From: Parvibaculum sp040390855
Lineage (GTDB): Bacteria > Pseudomonadota > Alphaproteobacteria > Parvibaculales > Parvibaculaceae
DNA: 64,000 nucleotides
Direction: 5' to 3'
NCBI GenBank assembly: GCA_040390855.1
Contig: JAZJXO010000010.1
Coordinates: 29,962-93,961, forward strand
The notes below the pieces were generated by a model. That model was not told the DNA's origin and ran no database searches. It was given only the letters and a program-made list of their open reading frames with translations. Of the stretch, positions 25,978-36,008 are shown one piece after another; position 1 is the first letter of the stretch; each line of letters begins with the position of its first letter. The position numbers and the translations under genes are program-made.

Positions 25978-26879
25978 ACTGGATCAACAACGTCGTCCGT
26001 CCGAAAATTCAGCGTGTCTTCAAAAAGAAAGCGGATACGCCGGATAATCTCTGGCGCAAATGCGGTGCCTGCAATGAAATGATTTTTCATCGCGATCTCG
26101 ACGCCGCACTGAATGTCTGTCTGCATTGCGGCCATCACATGAGACTCTCGACGGCGGCGCGGCTGACCTCGCTCTTTGACGTCGGCCAATTCAAGAATGT
26201 CACCGTGAGCGGTGTGCCGCTTGATCCGCTGAAATTCCGCGATCAGAAGAAATATCCCGACCGCCTGAAAGAAGCCCGCGCCAAGACTGGCCGCGAAGAC
26301 AGCGTGACCGTCGCGCATGGACCGCTCGACGGCATTGAAGTCGTCGTCGCCGTGCAGGATTTTGCCTTTATGGGCGGCTCGCTCGGCATGGCGGCGGGTG
26401 AGGCCATCATCAAGGGGGCGGAAATCGCACTTGAAAAAAGCGCGCCCTACATCCTCTTTGCCGCCGCCGGTGGGGCGCGTATGCAGGAGGGCATCCTGTC
26501 CCTCATGCAGATGCCGCGCACGACGGTCGCCGTGCAGATGCTGCGCGATGCGGGACTGCCTTACATTGTTGTGCTCACGGACCCGACAACCGGCGGCGTA
26601 CTGGCCTCTTACGCGATGCTCGGCGACATTCACATGGCCGAGCCCGGTGCGCTAATAGGTTTTTCCGGTCGTCGCGTCATCGAGCAGACGATCCGCGAAA
26701 AACTGCCCGACGATTTCCAGAAAGCGGAGTTCCAGTTTGATCACGGCATGATCGACATGATCGTGCATCGTCATCAAATGAAGGAGGTGCTCGCCCGGAC
26801 CATCCGCATCCTGACGCATAAGCCCAAGCTCGCACCAATGGCAAATGCGGCAGGCAGCAACGTGCCCGCACGCGCTTGA
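25974..26879 (+). CDS. accD: Acetyl-CoA carboxylase carboxyltransferase subunit beta
   Basis: Beta half of the carboxyltransferase that makes malonyl-CoA; 301 residues. The N-terminal zinc ribbon has two CxxC pairs (WRKCGACNEM and VCLHCGHH, residues ~25-55), followed by the crotonase-like core with GGSLGMAAGEA, AAGGARMQEGILSLMQM and TDPTTGGVLASYAMLGD. The trpA-accD-folC order is common in proteobacteria. It overlaps trpA by 4 bases. Confidence 0.97.
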   Translation: MNWINNVVRPKIQRVFKKKADTPDNLWRKCGACNEMIFHRDLDAALNVCLHCGHHMRLSTAARLTSLFDVGQFKNVTVSGVPLDPLKFRDQKKYPDRLKEARAKTGREDSVTVAHGPLDGIEVVVAVQDFAFMGGSLGMAAGEAIIKGAEIALEKSAPYILFAAAGGARMQEGILSLMQMPRTTVAVQMLRDAGLPYIVVLTDPTTGGVLASYAMLGDIHMAEPGALIGFSGRRVIEQTIREKLPDDFQKAEFQFDHGMIDMIVHRHQMKEVLARTIRILTHKPKLAPMANAAGSNVPARA

Positions 26880-26880
26880 C

Positions 26881-28200
26881 TTGACAGACAAGCGCGACCA
26901 TAGCGATGTCATTCTTGAACGGCTGACTAAGCTCCATCCGAAACTCATCGACCTGTCGCTTGACCGCATCCTGCGTCTGCTTGAGTCATTAGGTGCGCCG
27001 CATCGCCGCTTGCCACCGACATTTCATATCGCAGGGACCAATGGCAAAGGCTCCGTGTCGGCCTATTTGCGCACCATGCTCGAAGCGGGCGGCTACGGCG
27101 TCCATACCTACACGTCACCCCATCTTGTGCGCTTCCATGAGCGCATCCGTCTGGCCGGACATCCGGCAAGCGCCGATATTGACGAGGTCTATCTGACCGA
27201 GCTGCTTGATGAATGCGAGCGCATCAACCAGGGCGAACCCATCACGTTTTTTGAAATCACCACCTGCGTTGCGCTTCTTGCATATGCCCGCAACAAGGCC
27301 GACGCGCTGATCCTCGAAGTCGGCATGGGCGGGAGGCTCGACACAACGAATGTGATCGACAGGCCTGCCATCACCATCATCACGCCGGTCGATCTCGATC
27401 ATCAAGCCTTTCTCGGCAATACCATTGCCGAAATCGCGGGCGAGAAAGCGGGTATATTGAAGCCCGGCGTTCCTGCCGTCATCGGATTGCAGAAAGACGA
27501 AGCCCGCGATGTGATCGAGGCCCGGGCACGCGCTATCGGTGCGCCCCTCTTCATTCAGGGTCAGGATTTCTCAACCCATGAAGAGCAGGGCCATCTCGTC
27601 TATCAGGATGAGCACGGACTTCTCGATCTGCCGCTGCCGAGGCTTTTGGGTCAACACCAGATCGAGAACTGCGGCATGGCAATTTGTGCGATCCGGCAAG
27701 TCGGCGCCTTTCCGCTCGAAACATCCGTGATCGAATATGGTCTTACCCATGTGAACTGGCCCGCACGGATGCAGCGCCTTACGCGCGGACCGCTTGTTGA
27801 CCGTTTGCCGCCGCACGCGGAGCTTTGGCTCGATGGCGGACACAATCCGCAAGCCGGTCGCGCCATTGCGCTGCTCATGGCAGACCTTGCCGCCGCGCGC
27901 CCCGCGCCGCTTTATCTGATCACGGCGATGAAAGAGACGAAAGACGCGGGCGGTTTTTTTGCGCCCTTCGCAGGACTCGCCGCACATGCCGAGGTCATCG
28001 CCATTCCTGATGATCCCGTCTGCCTCTCGCCCGACGCGCTCGCTGCCGCCGCAAAATCAGCGGGGCTCGACGTGACGCCAGCGGCATCGCTCGATGACGC
28101 CTTCACACGTATCCTCACACGCAGCGGCAAGACAAGCCCCCGCCTTCTCATTTGCGGATCTCTCTATCTCGCCGGTTACGTTCTGAAAGAGAATGGCTAG
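26881..28200 (+). CDS. folC: Bifunctional folylpolyglutamate synthase / dihydrofolate synthase
   Basis: Mur-ligase-family enzyme of about 439 residues that adds glutamate to dihydropteroate and to folates. The P-loop is IAGTNGKGSVSAYLR, followed by the omega-loop YTSPHLVRFHERIR, LEVGMGGRLDTTNV, and ITPVDLDHQAFLGNT. TTG at 26881, one base after accD, begins TDKRDHSDVILERL and is my preferred start; the frame is open to 26845, and a later start is possible because the ribosome binding site is weak. Last gene of the pyrF-folC operon. Confidence 0.93.
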   Translation: MTDKRDHSDVILERLTKLHPKLIDLSLDRILRLLESLGAPHRRLPPTFHIAGTNGKGSVSAYLRTMLEAGGYGVHTYTSPHLVRFHERIRLAGHPASADIDEVYLTELLDECERINQGEPITFFEITTCVALLAYARNKADALILEVGMGGRLDTTNVIDRPAITIITPVDLDHQAFLGNTIAEIAGEKAGILKPGVPAVIGLQKDEARDVIEARARAIGAPLFIQGQDFSTHEEQGHLVYQDEHGLLDLPLPRLLGQHQIENCGMAICAIRQVGAFPLETSVIEYGLTHVNWPARMQRLTRGPLVDRLPPHAELWLDGGHNPQAGRAIALLMADLAAARPAPLYLITAMKETKDAGGFFAPFAGLAAHAEVIAIPDDPVCLSPDALAAAAKSAGLDVTPAASLDDAFTRILTRSGKTSPRLLICGSLYLAGYVLKENG

Positions 28201-28262
28201 GTTTTCTATTTATTGAATGAGCCTTCAATGCACGGCGTATAGAGATCGAGATTCGGCATAAG

Positions 28263-28287
28263 AAAAGGCCGGTATTTCGACCGGCCT
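28263..28287 (-). terminator. Rho-independent terminator after trxA
   Basis: An 8-base-pair perfect stem AGGCCGGT/ACCGGCCT with a 6-base loop is followed on the minus strand by TTTTCTT. It lies 27 bases past the trxA stop and faces the convergent folC, so it may serve both. Confidence 0.85.
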
Positions 28288-28313
28288 CATCCGAATTCAA
28301 ATCTGGCGAAATA

Positions 28314-28631
28314 TCACAGTGATGATTCAATCCATTCAACGATCTTGCCTTTGGGCAGAGCGCCGACTTTGGTTGCGGCCACCTGACCGTCTTTGAAAAT
28401 CATCATGGTGGGCACGCCGCGCACGCCGTATTTCGTGGGCGTATTCGGATTGTCGTCGATGTCGATTTTCACGACGCGCAGCTTGCCGCCATATTCTTTG
28501 GAAATCTCGTCCAGCGAGGGCGCGATCTGTTTGCAGGGGCCGCACCATGTCGCCCAGAAATCAACAAGCACCGGACCCGACGCGTCGAGAACGTCGCTCT
28601 CAAATGAGGCATCAGTGATGTGTTCAGTCAT
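28314..28631 (-). CDS. trxA: Thioredoxin
   Basis: Cytosolic dithiol reductase of 105 residues with the active site WCGPCK in VDFWATWCGPCKQIAP (residues ~25-40) and the cis-Pro loop VRGVPTMMIF. This is the standard TrxA length and sequence. It lies downstream of addA with 133 bases between and has its own terminator. trxA next to addAB is the usual alphaproteobacterial order. Confidence 0.97.
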   Translation of the reverse strand: MTEHITDASFESDVLDASGPVLVDFWATWCGPCKQIAPSLDEISKEYGGKLRVVKIDIDDNPNTPTKYGVRGVPTMMIFKDGQVAATKVGALPKGKIVEWIESSL

Positions 28632-28764
28632 GTTCTTCCTTTCGTGGGCGTTGCGAATTTCCGCATTGCCCCTGCGCCGTCAGGGCGCCTGTCTGATCGG
28701 CCTCGAAAGAGGCCTGTAAATGTCATTGGTTGGAATCTAGGAACCCCGTCCCTCAAGGTCAAGG

Positions 28765-31700
28765 TCAGACCCCGCCCTTCAATGCCGCATCAAGCCGCGC
28801 GGGAGGCAGTTCCATAAGCTTCGGACCATCGGTCCACAACAGCGCGCAAACCACATCGCGGTCAGGGTAAATTGCACCGAGAACGGCGCGATAAGCCGCC
28901 ATTTGTGCGAAATAGGCAGGCCTCACATCGCCAATATCCGGCGGGGCAGGACGGTTGGTTTTATAGTCCACAATGAGCACACGCGTATCGCTGACGCAGA
29001 GCCGGTCGATCTGGCCTGACACAAGCACCGGCTTGCCACCGAAGTCGATCTGCCCGACAAGGGCCGCTTCCGCGCGGCTGCCAGCACTGAAAATCTCGGT
29101 GAATTTCGGCTCGCGAATGACCGCCAAAGTCGCCTCGACGATTTCATCGCGCTGTGCTTCGTCAAGCCCAAGAGCGGGGCTTGCCAGGAGATCGCGCGCG
29201 GCGCTTTCACGCATGTCATCGGCGAGGTCCGGCAGGGTCTGCAACAGACGGTGGATAAGTGTGCCGCGCTGAAAGCGCTTTTGCTGATTGCCTGCGAGGG
29301 GCGATAAAGCCGCAGGCTCCTCCATCCCATCCGGCGGCAAACGCGACGGGGCGAGCGGTCGCGACGGCGCGGGTTCGGGCGGCACATGACGCCGCGCCCA
29401 ATCGCCGACTGCGGGATAAGTCTGACGCGTCTGCGCCCCACCCGCTTTGACAGCGCCGGTCTGCTCGCCGTCAATGCGCCAGATCACGCGACCATCTGTT
29501 TGCGGTATTTCAACGGCGAGCGGTTTCAGCGCGGCGGCGATGAGATTGTACCAGCAATCCTCCTTCGGCTCGTTCACGCCGCGATAGCCGCAGACGTAAA
29601 GCCGGTCGCGCGCCCGCGTCATCGCCACATAGAGGAGACGGCGATATTCTTCAGCTTGCAAAACCCGATAGGCCTCACGCGCCGCGGCGGTCTTTCCATC
29701 TTCCTCGTCCTTGCTCACCGGCCAGACCAGCAAAGGTGGAGTGCTGTCGAGTTTCAGAAAAGACGGGTCATGGTTGCCACCGGGCATGGCGCATGTATCC
29801 GGCATGAAAACAATTTCGGCTTCCAGACCTTTGGCACCATGCACGGTCATAATGCGCACTTCGTTGCGGCCCTTATCCATATCACGTTTGATTTCTGCGC
29901 TGCCCTCGCGCATCCAATGCAAAAAACCTTGCATCGCGCCTGCATGTTCGCGCTCATAATCGAGTGCGAGACTTAAAAACTCGTCGATTGGATCGTTCGC
30001 ATCCGAGCCGAGGCGCGCCAGAATTTTCTGCCGCCCGCCATCCGCACTCAGCACGCGGGCAAAGAATTCGTAAGGCGGCACGAGGTCGGCGCGTCCGAGC
30101 CATTCACCGAGGAGTTTATGGGCGGCATCAAAGTCTTCCTGCTCGTCATGGCGCGCCTGCAGCGCCTGCCAGAGCGACTGGTTTTCACCGCGATGATGCG
30201 CGAGGTCAAACAGTCTGTTTTCGTCAAACCCGATCAGCGGACTTTTCAGCAGGATTGCGAGCGTCAAATCATCCTGCGGCAAGAGTGTGAACGCGCACAG
30301 AGCCATCAGATCCATGACGGCGATTTCATCCGTCACCACCATGCGGTCAGCGCCTGCGACGGCGATGCCTCTCTTCTTCAGGAGGCGCACCATTTCTGTG
30401 ACAAACTCGTTGCGTCGCCGTACCAGAATGAGAATGTCGCCGGGTTCAATAGGACGGCCTTTCGATGGCAAAATCTCGCCGGACTTTATCCATTGCTCGA
30501 TCGTGCCGGCGATGCGGGCGGCAAGTTTCGCTTTGGGATCAGACGCGCTCACCGCATCAAGCGGCGCATCCCATGCTTTTTCATCCGGCCTGTCATCGGG
30601 GCTTTCGAGTTCCCACAGCTCAACGCGCCCTGCATCTTTGCTGCGCACAGGCTTATGTTCATCCACGATACCAGAGGCGCTCAGACCGCTGCTCGCCAGT
30701 TCTCTTGCAAAGACGGCATCGACTGCCTGCAAGACTTGCGGGGTCGAGCGGAACGAGCGCACGAGGCGCACGGGATCCCAGTCGAGCCTGGCCGCGCGAG
30801 CCCGTTTGCCGAACATGCGCTGCATCTCGTCAAAGCGCTTGGGGTCGGCACCCTGAAACGAATAGATGGATTGTTTTTCGTCGCCGACCGCAAAAAGCGT
30901 GCGCGTGTTTTCATGCGCGCCAAGACCGGAAAAGAACTCCTCGGTCAATGAGGACACAATATCCCACTGGTCCGGACTCGTATCCTGCGCTTCATCAACC
31001 AGAATATGGTCGATGCCGCCGTCGAGCTTGTAAAGCACCCAAGGTGCCATACTGGCTTGCATCAAAAGCAGGCGTGTGCGGGCAATCATATCGTCATAGT
31101 CAAGCAAGGCTCTGGCCCGTTTGGCATCGTCAAAGCCGGCCAGAACCTCATAGGCTATGCGCAGGATCGCTTCGCTTGCCTCTGCCACATGAATGGCATG
31201 AAGATAGTTCAGATGAGTGAGAACTCGCACTTGCTCTTTATATAATCCGATCTCCAGATCGGGATGCGCTTCACGCGGCTTCTTTGTTATGAGGTCTTTT
31301 CGCGGCTCACCCTTGCCCGTCACGAATACTGAAACATATTCGGTGTGGTGCACGGACTTGTTCTTCTTTTTTGCCAACAGGCTTGCAAAAACTTCGGCGT
31401 ATTTCTTGTCATTCTTTGACGCACTGTCTCCCATTACCTTCACGGCTTTTTTCAAGAGAGTGGCCGGAAAATCCGCACCATCAAAAAAAGCACCAATCGC
31501 TCCGGACTGTGTTTCGTCCGGTAATAGTTCAAGCGCATCACGCAACGCAACCATAATCGCATCAACTGACCCGTGCGCCGCAAAGAGCCGCGCGAAATCG
31601 GCACGGCGTTGCGTGATCTCACCCATCAAAGCGTCAAACTTCGTTTCATCAATACGGTCAACTATAAAAGCAAGTGCCGCGCCGAGCCGACTTTCTGCGT

Positions 31701-32241
31701 CCATCTGCGCATGGGCGAGCACATCGAAACGCACCTCGCCCAGAAGCTCTGCCGCGCTGCGCTCGTCAAGCACACTGAAATTGGGCGGCACATCCGCTTC
31801 AAGCGGAAAACGCCCGAGCAGACTTTGGCAGAAGGCATGGATTGTCTGGATTTTCAAACCGCCCGGCGTCTCAATCGCCCGCGCAAATAACCGCCTTGCG
31901 CGTTTGACCTTTTGCGCATCGGGCATCGGCCCTTCGATCGCGGCAATTTCAAGTTGCAACTGATGGTCATCGCTCATCGCCCAATCGCCGAGACGCTGGT
32001 AGAGACGCGATGACATTTCAGCGGCGGCGGCCTTTGTGTAGGTGAGGCACAAAATGCGTTCAGGCGCTGTGCCTTCGAGCAAAAGCCGTGTTACACGCGT
32101 TGTAAGCGTGTGGGTTTTACCGGCCCCGGCATTTGCCGATACCCAGACAGAATGTTGCGGATCAGAGGCGCGCAACTGCTGTGCGTCACCAGAATTGATT
32201 TTTTTTGTTTCGATCTTTTGGTCTTCGGGGTCAGGGCTCAT
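28765..32241 (-). CDS. addA: Double-strand break repair helicase-nuclease AddA, alphaproteobacterial type
   Basis: Helicase-nuclease subunit that, with AddB, resects double-strand breaks for RecA. About 1158 residues. A UvrD-type ATPase is visible: Walker A in VSANAGAGKTHTL near residue 40, LCLTYTKAAAAEM, ILVDEAQDTSPDQW (Walker B), FAVGDEKQSIYSFQGAD, and VRIMTVHGAKGLEAEIVFM. The C-terminal RecB-family nuclease has the D-x-K signature VLIVDYKTNRP followed by a YFAQMAAYRAVL motif. The ATG at 32241 overlaps the addB stop by 4 bases; an in-frame start 27 bases earlier exists but is deeper inside addB. Confidence 0.96.
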   Translation of the reverse strand: MSPDPEDQKIETKKINSGDAQQLRASDPQHSVWVSANAGAGKTHTLTTRVTRLLLEGTAPERILCLTYTKAAAAEMSSRLYQRLGDWAMSDDHQLQLEIAAIEGPMPDAQKVKRARRLFARAIETPGGLKIQTIHAFCQSLLGRFPLEADVPPNFSVLDERSAAELLGEVRFDVLAHAQMDAESRLGAALAFIVDRIDETKFDALMGEITQRRADFARLFAAHGSVDAIMVALRDALELLPDETQSGAIGAFFDGADFPATLLKKAVKVMGDSASKNDKKYAEVFASLLAKKKNKSVHHTEYVSVFVTGKGEPRKDLITKKPREAHPDLEIGLYKEQVRVLTHLNYLHAIHVAEASEAILRIAYEVLAGFDDAKRARALLDYDDMIARTRLLLMQASMAPWVLYKLDGGIDHILVDEAQDTSPDQWDIVSSLTEEFFSGLGAHENTRTLFAVGDEKQSIYSFQGADPKRFDEMQRMFGKRARAARLDWDPVRLVRSFRSTPQVLQAVDAVFARELASSGLSASGIVDEHKPVRSKDAGRVELWELESPDDRPDEKAWDAPLDAVSASDPKAKLAARIAGTIEQWIKSGEILPSKGRPIEPGDILILVRRRNEFVTEMVRLLKKRGIAVAGADRMVVTDEIAVMDLMALCAFTLLPQDDLTLAILLKSPLIGFDENRLFDLAHHRGENQSLWQALQARHDEQEDFDAAHKLLGEWLGRADLVPPYEFFARVLSADGGRQKILARLGSDANDPIDEFLSLALDYEREHAGAMQGFLHWMREGSAEIKRDMDKGRNEVRIMTVHGAKGLEAEIVFMPDTCAMPGGNHDPSFLKLDSTPPLLVWPVSKDEEDGKTAAAREAYRVLQAEEYRRLLYVAMTRARDRLYVCGYRGVNEPKEDCWYNLIAAALKPLAVEIPQTDGRVIWRIDGEQTGAVKAGGAQTRQTYPAVGDWARRHVPPEPAPSRPLAPSRLPPDGMEEPAALSPLAGNQQKRFQRGTLIHRLLQTLPDLADDMRESAARDLLASPALGLDEAQRDEIVEATLAVIREPKFTEIFSAGSRAEAALVGQIDFGGKPVLVSGQIDRLCVSDTRVLIVDYKTNRPAPPDIGDVRPAYFAQMAAYRAVLGAIYPDRDVVCALLWTDGPKLMELPPARLDAALKGGV

Positions 32242-35240
32242 TCCTCGCCCCCTTCTCGCGTTGACCATTCTTTGACACGCGCCAAATGATCATACTGGGC
32301 GAAGCGTGTCGCAAATTTCACACGTGGTTTCGACATGTATGGCTGTCCGACCTTCTCGTAGGAGGTCAGCAATTTGATAAAGCCATCCCAAGCATTTTCG
32401 TTCAGATCGACCGGCGAAAGCGTCCGCACCTCGCCTGCGGGTTTTCCGCCTGTCAGTCTCAGAAAAGTCATGGCCGATGTCTCAAGCTCCAGCGCCTTGC
32501 CAAAAGCACCGCGCAAAGCCATTTCCGCTTCAAGAGGAAGCTGCGGCGCAAAGCCGACTTTCATTTCCTCTTTACCGGGTGCCGATCCGGTTTTGTAATC
32601 AATGATTTCAAGGGACCCATCGGTTTTCACATCAATGCGGTCTGCGCGTCCGCGTAGTTCGACGGGGCGTTCCAATGTCTCAATCGTGAGTTTGCCGCTG
32701 ACTTCAGGATAGGCCCGCTGCAATGTCAGCCGTCTTGCTGTTTCATTTTCGACAAACCAGCGCGTGATGCGCTCATATCGCGGCCACCAGAAGGTTTCAA
32801 CATCGGGCCGGTCTAGCGCCTCTTTGAACGCCTCCTTGCCGACGCGGATGAGTTCCCCATAGGGATCAGGCGGCAAGGTTTCCGGATGGGCCTTGATGAA
32901 AAGTTCCAGCGCCTTGTGAATGATAGTGCCGCGCTCGGCGACGCTGATGCCGGCGTCGATGTCGTCGAGCGGCGTTAAACGCAACACGAGCTTGGCGTAA
33001 ATCTCATAGGGATCACGGATCAGCGTATCGACTTCGGTGACGCTGAAGCGGACGGGACGCGCGGCAAGCGGTGGCGTCGGCGCAGGGCGCAGCGCGGGTT
33101 GAGGTTCGCCCGCCGCATCGAGTTCGGCGGCCCAGCCTGCCCATTGCGGGGCTTTCAATGCGGCTTCTTCATCTATGCCTTTGACGAGGCCTTGCAGACG
33201 CAGCATCCAGCGCGACGCGACGGTCGGTGCGCCATCAGCTTTGAGCGCGCGGGTGAGATGAACTTCCGATGCGCAGGCCCCTTCGACAAAATCATAGGCG
33301 GAAAGGCCGATGCGGCGCTCGGGCGGCTCAAGCCCCAGTTGCGCGCGCATCGGGCGGTTCAGCCATGGGTCGATTTTTGGCTCGGCGGGCCAGACATTTT
33401 CGTTCAGTCCACCGAGGATAATGCGGTCGGCATGTTGCAAACGCGCTTCGAGCGCGCTCCAGATAAAAAGACGCGGATGTGTTCCGAAACGCGGACGGAG
33501 CACGGGGATCCGTGCAAGCTCATAAAAAACATGAAGGTAGGATTTCGTCGAAATCTCGCCCAAGACACTGGCACTCAACAACAATTCATTGAGGAAGCGC
33601 GAGGCGGCCTCGCCTTCGTCTTTCAACCACAGATCTGCGGAGAGCGCTTCGGCGCACGCAATATGCGCGGAAAGAAGATCGGCGAAGGACGCATTCTCCT
33701 GCGAAAGCAAAGCCGAGAAAAGCTGCGTTGCAGCTTCTAACCGGTCGATCAGTTCACTTATCCCCGCATCCGCATCTTTGAGAGCGCGGCGGAGGCCCGC
33801 TATGCCCGAGGCAGGGCGCGGACCGCGCAGACAAGCGATCTCCAACCGGCGCATAGTTGTCCGTAAACGGAGTTTATCTCCACCGAGGGCTGCGAGCGGA
33901 TGTTTGAGACATGACAAAAGCTCAATGGGGGCAAAGGCTTCGGCCACCATGTCGCCGACATGGGTGAGGAAGCTCATGGGCGGGGATTGGAGGAGTGGGC
34001 GGCCACCGGAATCATTGACCTCTATTCCCCATCGCCTGAGTTCGGAGGCGACGCGGCGGCCCAATCCCCTGTCGGGGGTAATGAGGGCGGCTGTCTTACC
34101 CGGCGTCTCCAAAGCCTCACGCATTAGCAACGCAATCAGCTCGGATTCGGCGCGGACATGTTCGGCTTCATGCAAAAAAAGGCCGGAAAGGCTCGATTTT
34201 TCGCGCGCATCTGCGGCGAGGCGGGGAAGCTGATCGCGCCAGATGTCAGAGGTTTCGGCGGGGCGCATGACTTCGGACAGAAGACGGTTGCGGGCTTCTT
34301 GTCTCTCTGAAATTTCACAACCCGGCCAAAGACTTACGTCTTTGCGCGTCACACCGAATTTGCGCAGCAACTCTTTCATGCCGTATTGGGGATGAGAATG
34401 GGGGGCGGCCTGAAAGCTCTCCTCATCGAGGATAAGGTCGAGGCCCGGCAACACAACGGCACCGTTGTCGAGCCGCGCAATCGCCTCCAAAAGCGCGGCG
34501 GTTGCGGGGATCGAACCTGTGGAACCTGCTGCAATGATTGGCTTTTCCGACTTATGCGCGGTGAGGATCTGGGCTTCGGCCTCAAGCAGAAGATTACGGT
34601 GGCGCATCGGATCGACGAGGCCCAGCGCTTCCAATTCATCGGGCCACTGAAGCGTGATGAGTTGGAGGAAGGCGATGGTGAGCTGCCAGTTGGCGGCGAA
34701 CTCGTCGGGGACAATGTCGGAAATGCCTTTGATGTCAACACGTTCCGTCTCGACCATATCGAGAAAGGCACAGAGGTCGGAGGCCAGCGACAGGGCGCGC
34801 GCCATATCCCCGCCCGAGGGTGAATGGGGCAGCGCGACGATCATCCGCGCCAGACGGAACTGACGTTCAAGCGGCTCGATGCTCGACGGAAAGCCCGTGA
34901 TTCTTGCAAGAGATTCGAGGTTTCCATGTCGAGTTCGTTGATTGAGCAATAGCTCCTCTTCGTCGCCATCACCGAGCGGACGGATCGACGGCAGGAGCAT
35001 GGCGCGACCTTGTCCCCGTCTTAAAAACGCATCCTGCAATCCCCGCACGGCGCGGCGCGTCGGCAACAGGATCGTTAAATCCACCAGAGAAAGATTTTTC
35101 CCCAGTTGTCCGCTCCCCAACATTCCCGCAAGCGTCGGGTCGGCCAGCAGCGTGTCCGCCAGCACATCGAGAAAGGGTGTGCCGGAAGGGATAGTGAAAA
35201 GGCGGGGATTTCTTTTTGTTGTTTTCGAATCTGGAGCCAT
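32238..35240 (-). CDS. addB: Double-strand break repair protein AddB, alphaproteobacterial type
   Basis: Partner of AddA, 1000 residues. The N-terminal region has the degenerate helicase-like start FLDVLADTLLADPTLAG and DLTILLPTRRAVRGLQDAF rather than an intact Walker A. The C-terminal PD-(D/E)xK nuclease is seen as VELRGRADRIDVKTDGSLEIIDYKTGSA then FAPQLPLEAEMAL. Its stop overlaps addA and its start lies 36 bases after murU. Together with AddA it should produce the 3' tail and recognise Chi-like sites. Confidence 0.94.
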   Translation of the reverse strand: MAPDSKTTKRNPRLFTIPSGTPFLDVLADTLLADPTLAGMLGSGQLGKNLSLVDLTILLPTRRAVRGLQDAFLRRGQGRAMLLPSIRPLGDGDEEELLLNQRTRHGNLESLARITGFPSSIEPLERQFRLARMIVALPHSPSGGDMARALSLASDLCAFLDMVETERVDIKGISDIVPDEFAANWQLTIAFLQLITLQWPDELEALGLVDPMRHRNLLLEAEAQILTAHKSEKPIIAAGSTGSIPATAALLEAIARLDNGAVVLPGLDLILDEESFQAAPHSHPQYGMKELLRKFGVTRKDVSLWPGCEISERQEARNRLLSEVMRPAETSDIWRDQLPRLAADAREKSSLSGLFLHEAEHVRAESELIALLMREALETPGKTAALITPDRGLGRRVASELRRWGIEVNDSGGRPLLQSPPMSFLTHVGDMVAEAFAPIELLSCLKHPLAALGGDKLRLRTTMRRLEIACLRGPRPASGIAGLRRALKDADAGISELIDRLEAATQLFSALLSQENASFADLLSAHIACAEALSADLWLKDEGEAASRFLNELLLSASVLGEISTKSYLHVFYELARIPVLRPRFGTHPRLFIWSALEARLQHADRIILGGLNENVWPAEPKIDPWLNRPMRAQLGLEPPERRIGLSAYDFVEGACASEVHLTRALKADGAPTVASRWMLRLQGLVKGIDEEAALKAPQWAGWAAELDAAGEPQPALRPAPTPPLAARPVRFSVTEVDTLIRDPYEIYAKLVLRLTPLDDIDAGISVAERGTIIHKALELFIKAHPETLPPDPYGELIRVGKEAFKEALDRPDVETFWWPRYERITRWFVENETARRLTLQRAYPEVSGKLTIETLERPVELRGRADRIDVKTDGSLEIIDYKTGSAPGKEEMKVGFAPQLPLEAEMALRGAFGKALELETSAMTFLRLTGGKPAGEVRTLSPVDLNENAWDGFIKLLTSYEKVGQPYMSKPRVKFATRFAQYDHLARVKEWSTREGGEE

Positions 35241-35276
35241 GCGACCAAGTCTAGCGCGGGCTGGCGGGTTTTGCCT

Positions 35277-36008
35277 TTAAAGATTGCGAAGAAAGGTTTC
35301 CGACTTTTCAAGGTCTTCGGGTGTGCCAACATGCATCCACGTACCGCGCATCCGATGGCCGAAAAGTGTGCCTTTCGCGATGAGCCTGTCCCAGATGAGG
35401 TTGGTGGAGAAAGCACCCGACGGTCCTCCGGCAAAGAGCTGGGGCTTGATCACCTGAACGCCAGCAAACATGCATGGGGCCATGGCCGCATCGCCGCGCC
35501 GCGTGAGGCGGCCTTCGGCATCCATGTGGAAATCACCGCGTCCGACAAAACCGATGGTGGTGCCGGCATCGGCGATCATCAGGAGTGCGTCCATGGTATC
35601 CGGATCAAAATAATTGATCAGATTACGGATGTTTTCCCCCGTACCGTCGCCTTCATACCAGACACTGTCGGAATTGAAGGTGATGACGGGATCATCGCCC
35701 AGAAGCGGCAGAGCCTTCTTTGCACCGCCACCTGTGTCGAGAAGTTCACCGCGTTCGTCCGACAGAACAATGCGGGGGCGCTCGCGCTTCAGCACATGGG
35801 CTTCAAGCATATCGGCGAAGTGATGCGAATTGACGATCACCTCTTCGATGCCTGCCTCTTCGAGACGGTCAAGCACATGGTCGATGAGGGGGCGGCCCAT
35901 GAAAGGGACAAGCGGCTTCGGCATGGCATTGGTCAATGGCTGCATACGCGTGCCTTTGCCTGCGGCCATCACCATGGCGCGTTTTATTTTCCGGCTCACG
36001 TTACGCAT
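35277..36008 (-). CDS. murU: N-acetylmuramate-1-phosphate uridylyltransferase-like nucleotidyltransferase
   Basis: NTP-transferase of 243 residues of the MobA/GlmU fold. The signature MVMAAGKGTRMQPLTNAMPKPLVPFMGRPLIDH lies at the N-terminus, and the metal-binding TFNSDSVW loop follows. Its start overlaps the end of the kinase gene amgK by 8 bases. In Caulobacter and Pseudomonas, AmgK and MurU convert recycled MurNAc to UDP-MurNAc, bypassing de novo synthesis and giving some fosfomycin tolerance. The gene symbol rests on the adjacent kinase and on the conserved position before addB. Confidence 0.85.
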   Translation of the reverse strand: MRNVSRKIKRAMVMAAGKGTRMQPLTNAMPKPLVPFMGRPLIDHVLDRLEEAGIEEVIVNSHHFADMLEAHVLKRERPRIVLSDERGELLDTGGGAKKALPLLGDDPVITFNSDSVWYEGDGTGENIRNLINYFDPDTMDALLMIADAGTTIGFVGRGDFHMDAEGRLTRRGDAAMAPCMFAGVQVIKPQLFAGGPSGAFSTNLIWDRLIAKGTLFGHRMRGTWMHVGTPEDLEKSETFLRNL